A DNA stretch of 64,000 nucleotides from Petunia secreta (Eukaryota; Streptophyta; Magnoliopsida; Solanales; Solanaceae), in contig JARKIP010000035.1 in the NCBI GenBank assembly GCA_029990175.1, positions 40,376,001 to 40,440,000 of the forward strand, given 5' to 3'. Below are positions 45,965 to 56,601 of this stretch, one piece after another (within the stretch, counting starts at the first letter, position 1; the number at the start of each line of letters is the position of its first letter). Below the pieces are notes generated by a model that was not told where the DNA came from, ran no database searches, and saw nothing but the letters and a program-made list of their open reading frames with translations. The translations under genes were made by a program, and so were the position numbers.

Positions 45965-45969
45965 GTATT
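45965..45969. other. Target-site duplication GTATT (left copy)
   Basis: GTATT lies immediately before the element G left LTR. The matching copy is at 52323-52327. Confidence 0.9.
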
Positions 45970-46292
45970 TGATGCAGGGAAAATGCAGAAAAGATAAACA
46001 AGATAAAAGCGAGACGTGGCACGAAAAAATAACCGAAGTAGCACCGAAGAACTAGTTTTGATACACCCCAGGAGATCGTCAAGGAACACCTACACTAAGC
46101 AACTACCCTCGAGTTACACCCGGAACCCGCAAGTAGAATGATTGGGGAGGGGTCGACATTCAACTAGAATCCACTAGTAGAAGACAAGTCCCAAACAAGG
46201 TTGGTTTGATTAACCCAAGAGTTCAACTCTTAAAATATTCATCATTCATCAATAACTAGCTAAGTAATGAAATATGATATGCTAAGCTATTT

Positions 46293-46300
46293 ATAGAGAT
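46293..46300 (-). promoter_or_regulatory. TATA box of element G LTR
   Basis: TATAAATA on the minus strand is also present in the right copy near 51957. Confidence 0.55.
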
Positions 46301-46413
46301 TTCTAGGCTTTAAGTAAAAGGTCTAAATTGCCCATACATTAGGCTTTAAGTTAAAAGACCACGTAGGGCCAAAATAGTCATTCCACACTTAAAATCTCGG
46401 TGTCCAGAGTCTC

Positions 46414-46525
46414 GGGCGGAGCGCCCAAAAAATTGATCAGTGGCGTGTCTTGGGCGGACCGCTTGGACATTGGGCGGAGCGCCTGGGCCATGGGTATCTC
46501 AGGCGGGACGCCTACTTTGCCTAGG
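46414..46525. repeat. GGCGGAGCGCC-type cluster in element G U3
   Basis: GGGCGGAGCGCCC near 46414, GGGCGGACCGC near 46452, GGGCGGAGCGCC near 46472, GGCGGGACGCC near 46502 and GGCGGAGCACC near 46522. The right LTR has the same series at 52081-52202. Confidence 0.85.
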
Positions 46526-48438
46526 CGGAGCACCTGGCCTGGGAGCTTCTCGATGAGTCTTCAATTCACCTCCAACGCTCTTGACTTTTAGTCCTTTGCA
46601 CCTTTCAAGCTTGGTACATGTTGGAAAATGTCTTGGCTTGATTTGCCCCACATCATCCTCCCTTTCTTGAAGAGATTTCGTCCTCGAAATCAATGCGCTC
46701 TCGGCCATCGCATCATCTCTTTGGGGTGCCCAATGCTCTCCTCCCTCGTAACCCTTGATCGTCACTTTGACATAGGTTTCTTCCAAGATCTTCCTTGCCT
46801 GAACATAGAGCTTAGAACCTAAAATCAACGACAAGCAAACACAAGCAAACCTCCTACTTTGAAAGTAGGTTAGTGCATGAAGTGTGGAAAACACACTCTT
46901 ATGGTATAACCAAGCATCAATAATAAGCACAAATGTCATATCTCCAAGGAGATCATCAAGTACTTGGTTCAATGAAAACATGCACTCAACACAATAATGA
47001 GCAAATAGATCATGGGGACATGAAAAATGCAAGATCAAGCTATCAAAATCCCCTTGAACCTTAAGCTCAAGATCAACAAAGCAATCCCTCCTCAAAGTGT
47101 GATCAAGATGCAGAGTGGAGTGAGTCAAATATCCCAATCTACATGTAGCATTAAGTACTCCACTCCCCTTCTTTAGAGAATACTTACTCACACCAAGGGA
47201 TTCCTTTTCACCTCCAATTCTATCACCTAAGCAACCCTTCTCGAAAGACAAGCTCTTAAGGAAGGAATTGATTATGGACTCTTCTTCATCATAACCCCAA
47301 TAAGAAATAGTAGGGTCACTCAAAGAGTCATTTACCTCACCGAAGTTCTCACACAATGGGTTGCCCAAGGAGTCAAGGTCTACACACCATGGAGATTGAA
47401 TTTTGTTATCAATCCTATTCTGATACAACTCACTGTCACAAAGGAAATTGTCCTCAAGTAATGGGAATGTAAAAGCATGCAATTCAACTTCATGTTCATG
47501 CATAGGCATAGTATCAAGACTAGTTGCATCACTCTCACTTGAGGAGTCATCATAGACAATATTGTCCAATTCATGCAATTTGGACTCCTCAAGGACACTT
47601 CCATCCTCACCATAACACATTGGTCCAACAAATACAAGCATATCAATAAGGGAATGATCTACTATCTCATCTTCCCCTTGTCAAAGATTGGTGGTGTGTC
47701 AAAGCAAAGGTCACATTCAAAGTCAACTATCAAATCTACACTAGGGAGGGGTTCAATGAACAATGGGCTCACATCATGATGTAGCATAGCATCCCTCTCA
47801 ACTAGTGTTGCACAAGCACACTCAAGTTGACTACTAGACTCTTCACTAGTGGTATACTCACTAGATGCATCAAAAACACCAACTAGTGTTGAGTCATCAC
47901 AAGACAAATAGCTAGTAGGCTCATGAAAAGATGAAGCAACACTTACATTTGTAGTACTTCCTTGATCACTCACAAGGCTTGAAGTGTCATTTGCAACTCC
48001 TCCTTCATGAAGCTCACATTGATAATTTTCCTCTTTTTGTCTTTCCTTCCAAGCACATGGTTGAGGCTCCAATGGCTTGTCTTCAATTGTACCTACACAT
48101 GAGCTAATACAAGAGAAAGTAGAAGATGAAGAATTGTTAGAACAATGGGTGCTCTCACTCTCAATTTTTCTATCCTCACCTCTCTTCTCTCTTAATTTTA
48201 TCTCAAGGTCAACTATAGTTTGTGGTGAAAATCCACTAACATCACTCCTCAAATCCTCTCCTTTTTCCTCTCTTAGATTGTCACCGGTCACTCCCTCACT
48301 TCTCTCATTCTTTTCTCTCTCATTTGAAGTGGAGTGACTCTCACTTGCATCATGTAATTGCAAGACAAAAAGATTGTTTGCTTCGGGTTCAAGTACAATG
48401 GGTGACTTTGCTTTAGCCGCTTCCCTCAACTCCTTCAT
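46499..48438 (-). CDS. Element G region X (two ORFs, unknown function)
   Basis: ORF 47662-48438 (258 codons) continues the Gag/protease frame after two stops. ORF 46499-47641 (380 codons) is in another frame. The first is Ser/Glu-rich with NEREKNERSEGVTGDN and KGEDLRSDVSGFSP. The second has KKGSGVLNATCRLGYLTHS, FVLIIDAWLYHKSV and ALTY, then ISRTKSLQEREDDVGQI at the polypurine side, and runs about 150 bases into the LTR. Block order matches element A. No transmembrane helix or enzyme motif is recognised. Both ORFs are long for an 8%-diverged element. Confidence 0.6.
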
Positions 48439-48459
48439 TCATTTGAAGTCTTCCCCTAC

Positions 48460-49593
48460 TTATCTTGGAGTCAAAGGTCTAAGCGGATACTTCTTCCCAT
48501 CATGCTTGACCGTATATGAGTTGGTCCGTCCATCGTGTACCACACATCTATCGTATTGACATGGTCTCCCCAATAATAGATGGCAAGCTTGCATCGGGAC
48601 AACATCAAACATGATTTTATCTCTATAGTTCCCAATGCTAAGCTCAATCAATGTTTGCTTCACCACCTTCAATTCCCCACACTCACTTAGCCATTGTAAA
48701 CGATATGGTTTTGGATGCTTTAGAGTGGGTAATTTCAATTGGGAAATCAATGTTTGCCTCATTATGTTGGCATAACTTCTCGAGTCAACAATCATGGAAC
48801 AAACTATACCCATGACTTGGCATCTAGCATGGAAAAGGTTTTGCCTTTGAGCATTCTCCACCTCCTCTTCCATGAAAATGGTACTCAAGCTTCTCCTAAC
48901 CACCAAGAACAATTGAAGATCTTCTTCAGCCTCTATAGCCTCCTCACAAGCAGTCTCCTCATTCTCCTTATTTTTGGGCTCACTATCTTGCTCATACACC
49001 AAATTGCCTACCACAACTATGGTTCTTTTTGTAGGACAATCTTTAGCAATATGTCCATATCCCTTACACTTATAGTGTTGAGTAGAAATGGAAGTAGGAT
49101 TCCTCAAGTGAGTTTTAGAGTTACCTCCCAATTGTGGTGTAGACTTCTCATATTTCTTCTTCACTTCTTTGCTAGCACTTGCACCTTTTGCACTTGGAAA
49201 GATTGCATTTGGAGTCTTCCACTTCTTTGGCTTGCTTGTGGAAGTAGAAGTGTTTCTCTTATAGTTGGTGGACTTCTCATCCTTGAGCCATTTCTCGGCT
49301 TCAACCGCATCATCAAAGAGTTTATAGTGGTTTTCATACTTGTGAAACTTCACTTGAGAGGCTATGTCTCGATTCAAACCACCTAGAAATCTAATCACGA
49401 CTTGCTCTTCATTTTCTCCATCCAAATCTAGGGTCATCCAGATTTTTTCAAACTCATTGAAGTATTCCCCAACCGTCTTGTAACCTTGCTCCAACTCATA
49501 GAGACGTTTGTATTGGTCTACACGGTGTTGGTGAGTCAAATACTTCTCATCCATCACACGGATCAATTCACCCCAAGTAACATTGATAGCCAT
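48460..49593 (-). CDS. gag: Element G Gag core C-terminal part with protease-like domain
   Basis: 377 codons are open. Residues 1-100 hold a Gag core: YKRLYELEQGYKTVGEYFNE then VIRFLGGLNRDIASQV. A zinc knuckle at 173-186 (HYKCKGYGHIAKDC) has His where the first Cys is usual. An acidic linker follows (210-226). A retropepsin-like part at 255-360 has MIVDSRSYANI, where the catalytic Asp-Ser/Thr-Gly is Asp-Ser-Arg, and ends with FDVVPMQACHLLLGRPCQYD. The fold appears kept while the active-site Gly is lost, so it may not cleave. Confidence 0.8.
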   Translation of the reverse strand: MAINVTWGELIRVMDEKYLTHQHRVDQYKRLYELEQGYKTVGEYFNEFEKIWMTLDLDGENEEQVVIRFLGGLNRDIASQVKFHKYENHYKLFDDAVEAEKWLKDEKSTNYKRNTSTSTSKPKKWKTPNAIFPSAKGASASKEVKKKYEKSTPQLGGNSKTHLRNPTSISTQHYKCKGYGHIAKDCPTKRTIVVVGNLVYEQDSEPKNKENEETACEEAIEAEEDLQLFLVVRRSLSTIFMEEEVENAQRQNLFHARCQVMGIVCSMIVDSRSYANIMRQTLISQLKLPTLKHPKPYRLQWLSECGELKVVKQTLIELSIGNYRDKIMFDVVPMQACHLLLGRPCQYDRCVVHDGRTNSYTVKHDGKKYPLRPLTPR

Positions 49594-50449
49594 ATGTGTC
49601 CTCCTTCTATTCCTCTTGATCGACTCCCACCAAGTAGAAGAAAAGGACTCAAAGGAAATATTGCATACTTGGCCTTCTTCTCCTCGGGCATATCATTGGT
49701 GTCAAATATTCTTTCCATAGACAATTTCCAATCAATGTACTCCACTGGGTCACTACTCCCTTTGAAGGAAGGAATAGTGAGCTTCACGCTATTGAGGTTG
49801 TTGTTATCTCGACCTCCTTGAAAAAGGCTCCGGTTGGCCTCCGAATTTGCCTCCATAACAGCCATAATCCCTCCTAGCATTCCCTCAAACATCCCCTATG
49901 GGTGGCCCTCGACCTCGGCCTCTACCCCTATTAACATTACGACCCAATTGGCTCTCCCACTCGGATTAGGAGCTCCATAGTCACTACCACCATACTCTTC
50001 CTCCTCCCCTTCTTGAGCTTCTACAACTTGTTCAAGAGGCTGCACATTTCAATGGCCATTTGAAGAGGAGCATTCCTTTGGGGATTGCCCGAAAGGTGGG
50101 GATTGCCCATAAGGCGGGGAATGCCCGCTTGTTGGTGATTGCCCAACACTTGTTCAATTCTTTCACGATCTTCCTTTACCCATTGTTGGTTAAGCAATTC
50201 AACAACTTGTTCCGGGGTAAAGGTAGGGCTACTTGAACCTTCACCGGCTTCAACTTGGAAACTCGGGGCCCCTTTCTCAACTTGGACTCTCTGGGTCCCT
50301 TTATCATCTTGGACACTCGGGGTCCCTTGCTAACATTGGGTACTTGAGGCCCCTTTTTCAAGAGATTCAATCCTTTGGCTCATGACATCCATTATAGCAA
50401 GGATACTAGCCAAAGCATCCTTTACAAAATCTTCACCCTCATTTGCCAT
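49594..50449 (-). pseudogene. gag: Element G Gag N-terminal part, broken
   Basis: It starts at the Met complementary to 50447-50449 (MANEGEDFVKDALASILAIM). Then come a charged coiled-coil-like piece with short PR/SV-type repeats (50176-50370) and, at 49563-49892, KLTIPSFKGSSDPVEYIDWK with KLSMERIFD, a Gag core start. Stops occur near 50330 and 49900-50010, and a frameshift near 49650, before the open 377-codon part. Confidence 0.7.
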
Positions 50450-51636
50450 TGTACCTACAAGATGAACAAACGTTAGTGAAAACACCTCACACACACCCTC
50501 ACGTGAATAGCACTCGGGTCACTCGTTTAGTGGTGGTGGATATTTCACTAAAACTTGACTTCTAAAGCTTCAAGTAGTTGAACAAAAATCCTCAACTCAA
50601 TTACTCAATTCACAAGTCAAGTGTACTCCGGGGTGACTGGAGTTTATGTGACTCAATGAACGATAAGCACTTTAAAGTGAGGACTTGAGTCAAAAGATTC
50701 TAAAATTCTTCTTGGAGTTCTACTCTCCAACTAAGGCACGAATTACCTAATAGCTCAAAGGACTAGTGCTAATTAAGTAGGAAAGTTACTTAGATAAGCA
50801 CCAGCTAGAAGTTAATCAACAAAGAAATAGGAAAAACTACCCGAATCACACACCTTTGGGGTCTAGGCGGAGCGCCTGGGGGTGGGCGGACCGCCTTGGG
50901 TGGAGCGCCCCTAGGTGAGGCGGACCGCCTCAAGTTTCATCAGTAGGGAAGGGGGGGGGTCAAGCGGTGAGCGCCTGAGTGTCGGGCCCCTGCTCTTCCA
51001 ACACCGTTTTTCTTCGATTTCAACCCAATTTTTGGTTCGATTCCACCATATTTTGAACAAATTCAAGGTACCCAAATTTGTATAATGATATTATCTTTAA
51101 ATCCCAATGATTATCACACCCAAACACCCAACAATAAATGATCAATCATCATTCAAAGATTCAAAGTATGTTTTCAAAAGGGTTTCAAATTGGATTTTGA
51201 TTCTTCAATTTTGGTGTTACACAACTCCAAATCTAAAAAAATTTGTTTCAAATCGTTGGGTTTTCAATCTAGAACATTCCCCAATATCAAATCCACAATC
51301 AACAATCAACCAAACCCAAGAATTAAATCACAAGCTCAAGAACAAGGGTTTACGAAATTGGGGTTTTCAAATCTTCAAATTTCGTGATTTTAATCCAATC
51401 CACGAGATTGTGGTACCCAAATGACGGGTTTTCAACAAGGATCAATCTTTAATAACACCCATAACAAGAATCGAGCACACCAAAAAGTTATGACAAATTT
51501 TTGGATTTTCAACTTTTTCAATCTTTTTTTGTTTTTTCTTCTTTCTAACAAATTCAAACATAGGAAACTAAAAGATAAGATACTAGGCATGAAGAACCAA
51601 GGTTCGGGGGTTTGTAGAAATAAAACCCGAGCCTTC
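50450..51636 (-). other. Element G leader
   Basis: No supported frame is present. GGCGGAGCGCC lies at 50867-50877 and GGCGGACCGCC at 50885-50895 and 50919-50929, exact copies of LTR motifs. A run of G at about 50949-50958 is present. Confidence 0.65.
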
Positions 51637-51647
51637 CTCTGATACCA
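51637..51647 (-). other. Element G primer binding site (tRNA-iMet)
   Basis: TGGTATCAGAG on the minus strand is a shortened match to the initiator-Met site, three bases from the right LTR. Confidence 0.85.
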
Positions 51648-51650
51648 AAC

Positions 51651-52322
51651 TGATGCAGGAAAAGCGCGGAAAAGATAAACAAGATAAAAGCGAGACATGG
51701 CTCGAACAAATAACCCAAGTAGCACCGAAGAACTAGTTTCGATACACCCTGGGAGATCATCAAGGAACACCTACACTAAGAAACTACCCTCGAGTTACAC
51801 CCAGAACCCGAAAGTAGAATGATCGGGGAGGGATCGATATTCAACTAGAGTCCGCTAGTAAACAAGGTTGGTTTCATTAACCCAAGAGTTCAACTCTCAA
51901 AATATTCATCATTCATCAATAACTAGCCAAGTAATGAAATAGGCTATGCTAAGCTATTTATAGAGGTTTCTAGGCTTTAAGAAAAAGGTCTAAATTGCCC
52001 ACACATTAGGCTTTAAGTTAAAAGACCACGTAGGGCTAAAATAGTCATTCCACACTTAAAATCTCGGTGTCCAGCGTCTCGGGCGGAGCGCCCATAAAAT
52101 TTATCAGTGGGGTGTCTTGGACGGACCGCCTGGACATTGGGCGGAGTGCCTGGGCCATATGTATCTCAAGCGGGGCACCTGCTTTGCCTAGGCGGAGCGC
52201 CTGGCCTGGGAGCTTCTCGACGAGTCTTCAATTCACCTCCAACGCTCTTGACTTCTAGTCCTTTGCACCTTTCAAGTTTGGTACATGTTGGAAAGTGTCT
52301 TGGCTTGATTTGCCCCACATCA
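51651..52322 (-). repeat. Element G right LTR (5' LTR)
   Basis: 672 bases run TGATGCAGGA..CCCCACATCA. It lacks 14 bases present in the left copy near 46184, which exactly accounts for the length difference. Confidence 0.95.
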
Positions 52323-52327
52323 GTATT

Positions 52328-52940
52328 CTTGGGACATATCTGAACTTTAGAATGTCGAACCTTTGATGGAGTTCATCCATACACTATTTGTACATGATCA
52401 ACTTGAGGTCTCGGGTTTCCCATTAGCCTTTCATCTGGTGTATCAAGAGATCTGAATCTCCTATCACTAGTAATTCTTAAATGTCGATATCCAATTCCAT
52501 GAACAAACCCATTATGCATTCTTCGTACTCAACTGTATTGTTAGTGCAACTAAAACGAAGTTGGGCTGCGGCCAGGTAATAATGCTCCGTGGGAGAAATG
52601 AGAACCGTCCCAACACCGTGACATTTTGAATTAGAAGAGCCATCAAAGTACATTTTCCACGCGTGCTCTTCTTCTTTGATCAATTCATATAATGTATTCA
52701 CCTCCTTATCAGGAAAGTAAGTTTTCAATGGCTCATAGTCGTCATCCACCGGATTATCAGCCAAGTGTTTGGCTAAAGCTTGACCCTTCATCGCAGTTCT
52801 TGTGACATAGACTATGTCAAATTATGTGAGCAGGATATGCCACTTTGCAAGTTTGCCATTCGGCATTGGCTTCTGGAATATATACTTCAGTGGGTCCATC
52901 GGAGATAAAAGGTACGTGGTATGGGACAACAGATAATGTT
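52328..52940 (-). pseudogene. Ogre-like second RNase H, N-terminal part
   Basis: WKMYFDGSSNSKCHGVGTVL carries the first Asp, NNTVEYEECIMGL the Glu, and VIGDSDLLIHQM (about 52450) the next Asp. The domain then stops at element G and finishes at 45738-45964. Before it, a linker MKGQALAKHLADNPVDDDYE follows RNase H. Confidence 0.85.
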
Positions 52941-54446
52941 TCAGCTTCTGCGTGATAGGGTTAGGGTGAAACATGTCCTCTCCAACAAAGTGTGCTTGGC
53001 CTCACCGTCCGTGAACTTCTTGCATAGATAATAAATTGCCTGTTCTTTCTTTCCCGAGGCATCATGTTGCCCCAGTACACAACCAAAGAAGTTGTCATTA
53101 ACTGACAAGTACATAAAAAATGGTCGTCCAGGCTTGGGGGGGACTATAACAGGAGGTTTCGACAAGTATTTCTTGATCTTGTCAAATGCTTCTTGGCACT
53201 CTTCGCTCCATGCGATTTTCGCATCCTTTTTCAACAACATAAGGATTGGCTCACATATTGTGGTGAGCTGGGCAATAAACCTGCTGATGTAGTTTAATAT
53301 GCGGAGAAATCTTTTGATATCTTTCCTGGTTCGAGGCGGAGGTAATTCTTGAATTTCTTTGATCTTTGCGGGATCCAGTTCGATACCCTGCCTGCTAACA
53401 ATGAAGCTTAGCAATTTTCAAGCGGGCACACCAAATGCGCACTTGGCTGGATTCATCTTCAAATTGTATCTTCGAAGCCTTTCAAAGAACTTTCTGAGGT
53501 CCTTTACGTGGTCTTCAGCGGTTTTGGACTTGATAATCACATCATCCACATATGCTTCTATTTCTTTATGCATCATATCATGGAAGATGGCAGTCATAGC
53601 CCTCACATAGGTTGCCCAAGCATTTTTCAATCCAAATGGCATCCCACTGTAACAGAATGTCCCCCTAGGTGTAGTGAATGTTGTCTAGTATGCATCATCT
53701 TCATCCATTTGGATTTTGTGGTATCCAGCATAGCAATCGACGAAGGATTGTATCTCATATTTGGCGCAATTGACTACGAGAGTGTGAATGTTAGGCAATG
53801 GAAAACTGTCTTTGGGACTTGCCTTGTTCAAACCTCGATAATTGACATATATCATTGTTTTTCAATCTTTCTTGGGAACCGACACAACATTCACGACCCA
53901 AGTAGTGTACTGGACTGGTTGAATGACTTTTTCATCTAACTGCTTCATGATTTCATCATGGATTTTCTTGATCATGTCAGTCTTGAACTTCCGTTGTAAC
54001 TCTTTGATCAGTGGAAAACTAGGTTGGATTGTCAATTTGTGGACTATCAAGTCCGAGCACAAACCCGGCATCTCATCGTATGACCAAGCAAAAACATCCC
54101 AGTATTTAAAAAGCACTTGCAGAATATCATTCTTCACCTCGGGATGGGCATACATGCTTATCTTGGTTTCCCTAACATCATCAGGGCACCCAAGATTAAC
54201 ATCTTATGTACCGGCCAAATTGGGTTTAGGCTTATCCTCATGAAATTCCATTTCTAAACCTATTTCGAAATCAGCCTCTTCCTCGTTATACTCAACCCCA
54301 TTAACAAACTCTTCATTGTGTTCCTCATCACTATCAGCCTCAACTAAGGTTATGGAGCCAAAATCAGGTTGCAATTCCTGGATGGACGGTAAGTTTCTTG
54401 CACATGTCATGATAGCAGAACCATCAGATACATCACTACAGATCAA
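52941..54446 (-). pseudogene. Ogre-like RT and RNase H, broken
   Basis: 54204-54446 is an acidic linker before RT. 53862-54155 is the N-terminal RT part, with WSYDEMPGL and KEVIQPVQYTTWVVNVVSVP-like residues. 53418-53642 has the catalytic AYVDDVIIKS, with both Asp intact. 52941-53414 has the RT thumb and RNase H with LNYISRFIAQLT and AIYYLCKKFTDGEAKHTLLE. Breaks occur at about 53850 and 53415, and near 52940. Confidence 0.9.
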
Positions 54447-55070
54447 ACAAAATTGAGAATAAATTTATGAGGATAGACAAATATTTTAGTGAAAATTCGG
54501 CCCTTAGGCCTTTCATGAAACGATATTAGATAGTCGTCTCAGGAGTTAGGACATCGATTGACGTGCCGAAAGTTTTAAAATCTTCGTAAGGTCCATTAGG
54601 ACCTGTCTTTAAAAAATTTAGCTTAATCGAACTTCGATTGGTAGGTATTGGAAGAAGGTTTCACTTTCCGTTGTCGGTAAATATTAAAAAAATTAATTTC
54701 GAGCTCGATTTTGACGAATGAGCTCCGACTCAAAATCCAAAAGCGTCGTTAGGTTCATATGATTATTTTTGACCTGTATGAATTATCGGAAGCAAATTTT
54801 GAGGTCGTTCGGATAGTTTTCACTAAAATGCTGAAAGTTAAAGAATTTAATCTTTTCCGTTTTAATTCGTATCTTGACCTTCAGAAATCCGATTCGAGAT
54901 CTGCCTTAGCAAAAATGTTACATATATTTTGTATAACTTGCTTGAGAAATTTGGGCTCATTTCGAATTTCGTAGGGTTCCATTTTAATTTAAGTCGTTGT
55001 AGCAAATTTGTAAAAGAAAAAAAAAGGAAAACATTAAAAAGAAAATTCAGAGGCGGTGGGAATTTCCACT

Positions 55071-55078
55071 TATATAAA
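55071..55078 (+). promoter_or_regulatory. TATA box of LTR H
   Basis: TATATAAA lies about 620 bases into the LTR, upstream of the tandem array, in plus orientation. Confidence 0.55.
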
Positions 55079-55949
55079 AAGACAAACGAGAACAGATAAC
55101 GAAGGAATGAGAGGACAAAAGCAGAAACGAGAATTTAGACGGAAACACAAAGGAAAATACCAGAAAAATGAGAAAAGAAAGGAAAAGGAGCAGGAAAAAA
55201 TAGAATTTTCACCCCCAGACATCCAGGTAATGATGTTAATTCATTATTTCATTATATTACGTATTTTTGCATATATCTTAATGGTAGAAATTGAGATATT
55301 AGACATCGTTTTAGCAGGTTAAACTGATAGTTTAAAGGGTTAATTGGACCCTGATAATGGAATTGATTACATATTCGTACTCAGGGAGTTATGGACGACC
55401 CATAAATATAATTTATTTAGGGTTTGGTTATGTGACTTTAAACCCTGTATGTAGGCCCGACCTGCGTATTGCGTATGTGAATAGGGTATCGGGTTCCTAG
55501 CCAGATTGCCCTAAGATGTGAGTAGTGAAGCCTTTAGCATAATTTGATATATTTTTTTGCTTATTTAATAGAGAGGGATCATTTGGAAATGAACCCAAAG
55601 ATAATGCGGTTGTTGAATAGCAGTGCTAGCTTTGGAACAAGGTAAGTGTTTGTATCCATTTCTTTGGAGGCCCTTGGCTTTAAGGATAATCTAACACATA
55701 TTCCTTACGTGTGTAGCTGCTGATAGGCATACTCATTACGGCTTAGCTTTGTATTTACATTGTATATTATATGTTATGTCCTGCTGTTGGAATTGCATTG
55801 AGGATCTAAGCACTGTACTCTGGCTGTGAGTTGGCATATACTTCCCGACTGTCGATGAGAGTCCTGCACCATTGAAGGGTTATTATTGCATCATATTGCA
55901 TTCATATGCATTATATTTCATTCATGTGTATTATATTGCATTCATATAG

Positions 55950-56480
55950 GGTGCAGGAGTATTCCGCCCCAGCAGAGTGCAGGAGTATTCCGCCCCAGCA
56001 GAGTGCAGGAGTATTCCGCCTCTGATTCATATTATTTGGGTGCAGGAGTATTCCGCCCCAGGAGAGTGCAGGAGTATTCCGCCTCTGATTCATATTATAT
56101 CGGGTGCAGGAGTATTCCGCTCCAGGATAGTCCAGGAGTATTCTGCCTCTAATTCATATTTTATTGGGTGCAGGAGTATCCCGCCCCAGGAGAGTGCAGG
56201 AGTATTCCGCCTCTGATTCATATTCTATCGGGTGCAGGAGTATCCCGCCTCTGATTCATATTATATCGGGTGCCGGAGTATTCCGCCCCAGGAGAGTGCA
56301 GGAGTATTTCGCCTCTGATTCATATTATATTGGGTGCAAGAGTATTCTGCCCAAAGAGAATGCAGGAGTATTCCGCCTCTAGTTTATATCATATCGGGTG
56401 CACGAGTATTCTGCCCCATGAGTAGGAGTATTCCGCTCCAGTTGGTTACTATATTGCATTTCCCTTGAATGCAGGAGTAT
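55950..56480 (+). repeat. GCAGGAGTATTCCGC tandem array in LTR H
   Basis: About fifteen copies of GCAGGAGTATTCCGCC or close variants are spaced 26-57 bases apart, alternating with CTCTGATTCATATTATAT. It is related to GGAGGATTCCGC units of element E read on the other strand. Being downstream of the TATA box, the array would be transcribed. Confidence 0.9.
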
Positions 56481-56601
56481 TTTGCTTCGGGACGGGATTA
56501 CGGGCACATGTGACCCTATTGCATCATACTGCATTCATCCCATTTTGTTGCACCACATGCTGACTATTGTGGGACTATCATGCTGTGTTTTGTGTATGCG
56601 G

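Larger units (their letters stand above)
45970..46655 (-). repeat. Element G left LTR (3' LTR)
   Basis: 686 bases run TGATGCAGGG..CCCCACATCA. The TATA box (TATAAATA, minus) is near 46293-46300, with palindromes upstream at 46414-46525. Confidence 0.95.
45970..52322 (-). mobile_element. Element G: complete RT-less Gag-protease-X LTR element
   Basis: LTRs at 45970-46655 and 51651-52322 share TGATG..CATCA ends and are flanked by GTATT on both sides. The primer site is at 51637-51647. The complete 6.35-kb element holds Gag plus a protease-like part (50449-48460) and region X (48438-46499), and nothing resembling RT, RNase H or integrase. This is the layout described for TR-GAG elements, here with a large extra region. 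The LTRs differ at about 8% plus one 14-base indel. It is inserted in the second RNase H of the Ogre-like element. Confidence 0.9.

Noticed and set aside
48739..49386. 215-codon plus-strand ORF with hydrophobic segments
   Set aside because: It lies opposite the Gag/protease ORF of element G, which has clear family motifs. It is a shadow frame.
55056..55322. Lys/Arg/Glu-rich 88-codon plus-strand ORF after the LTR H TATA box
   Set aside because: It is purine-rich leader sequence in the transcribed LTR; the composition explains the open frame.
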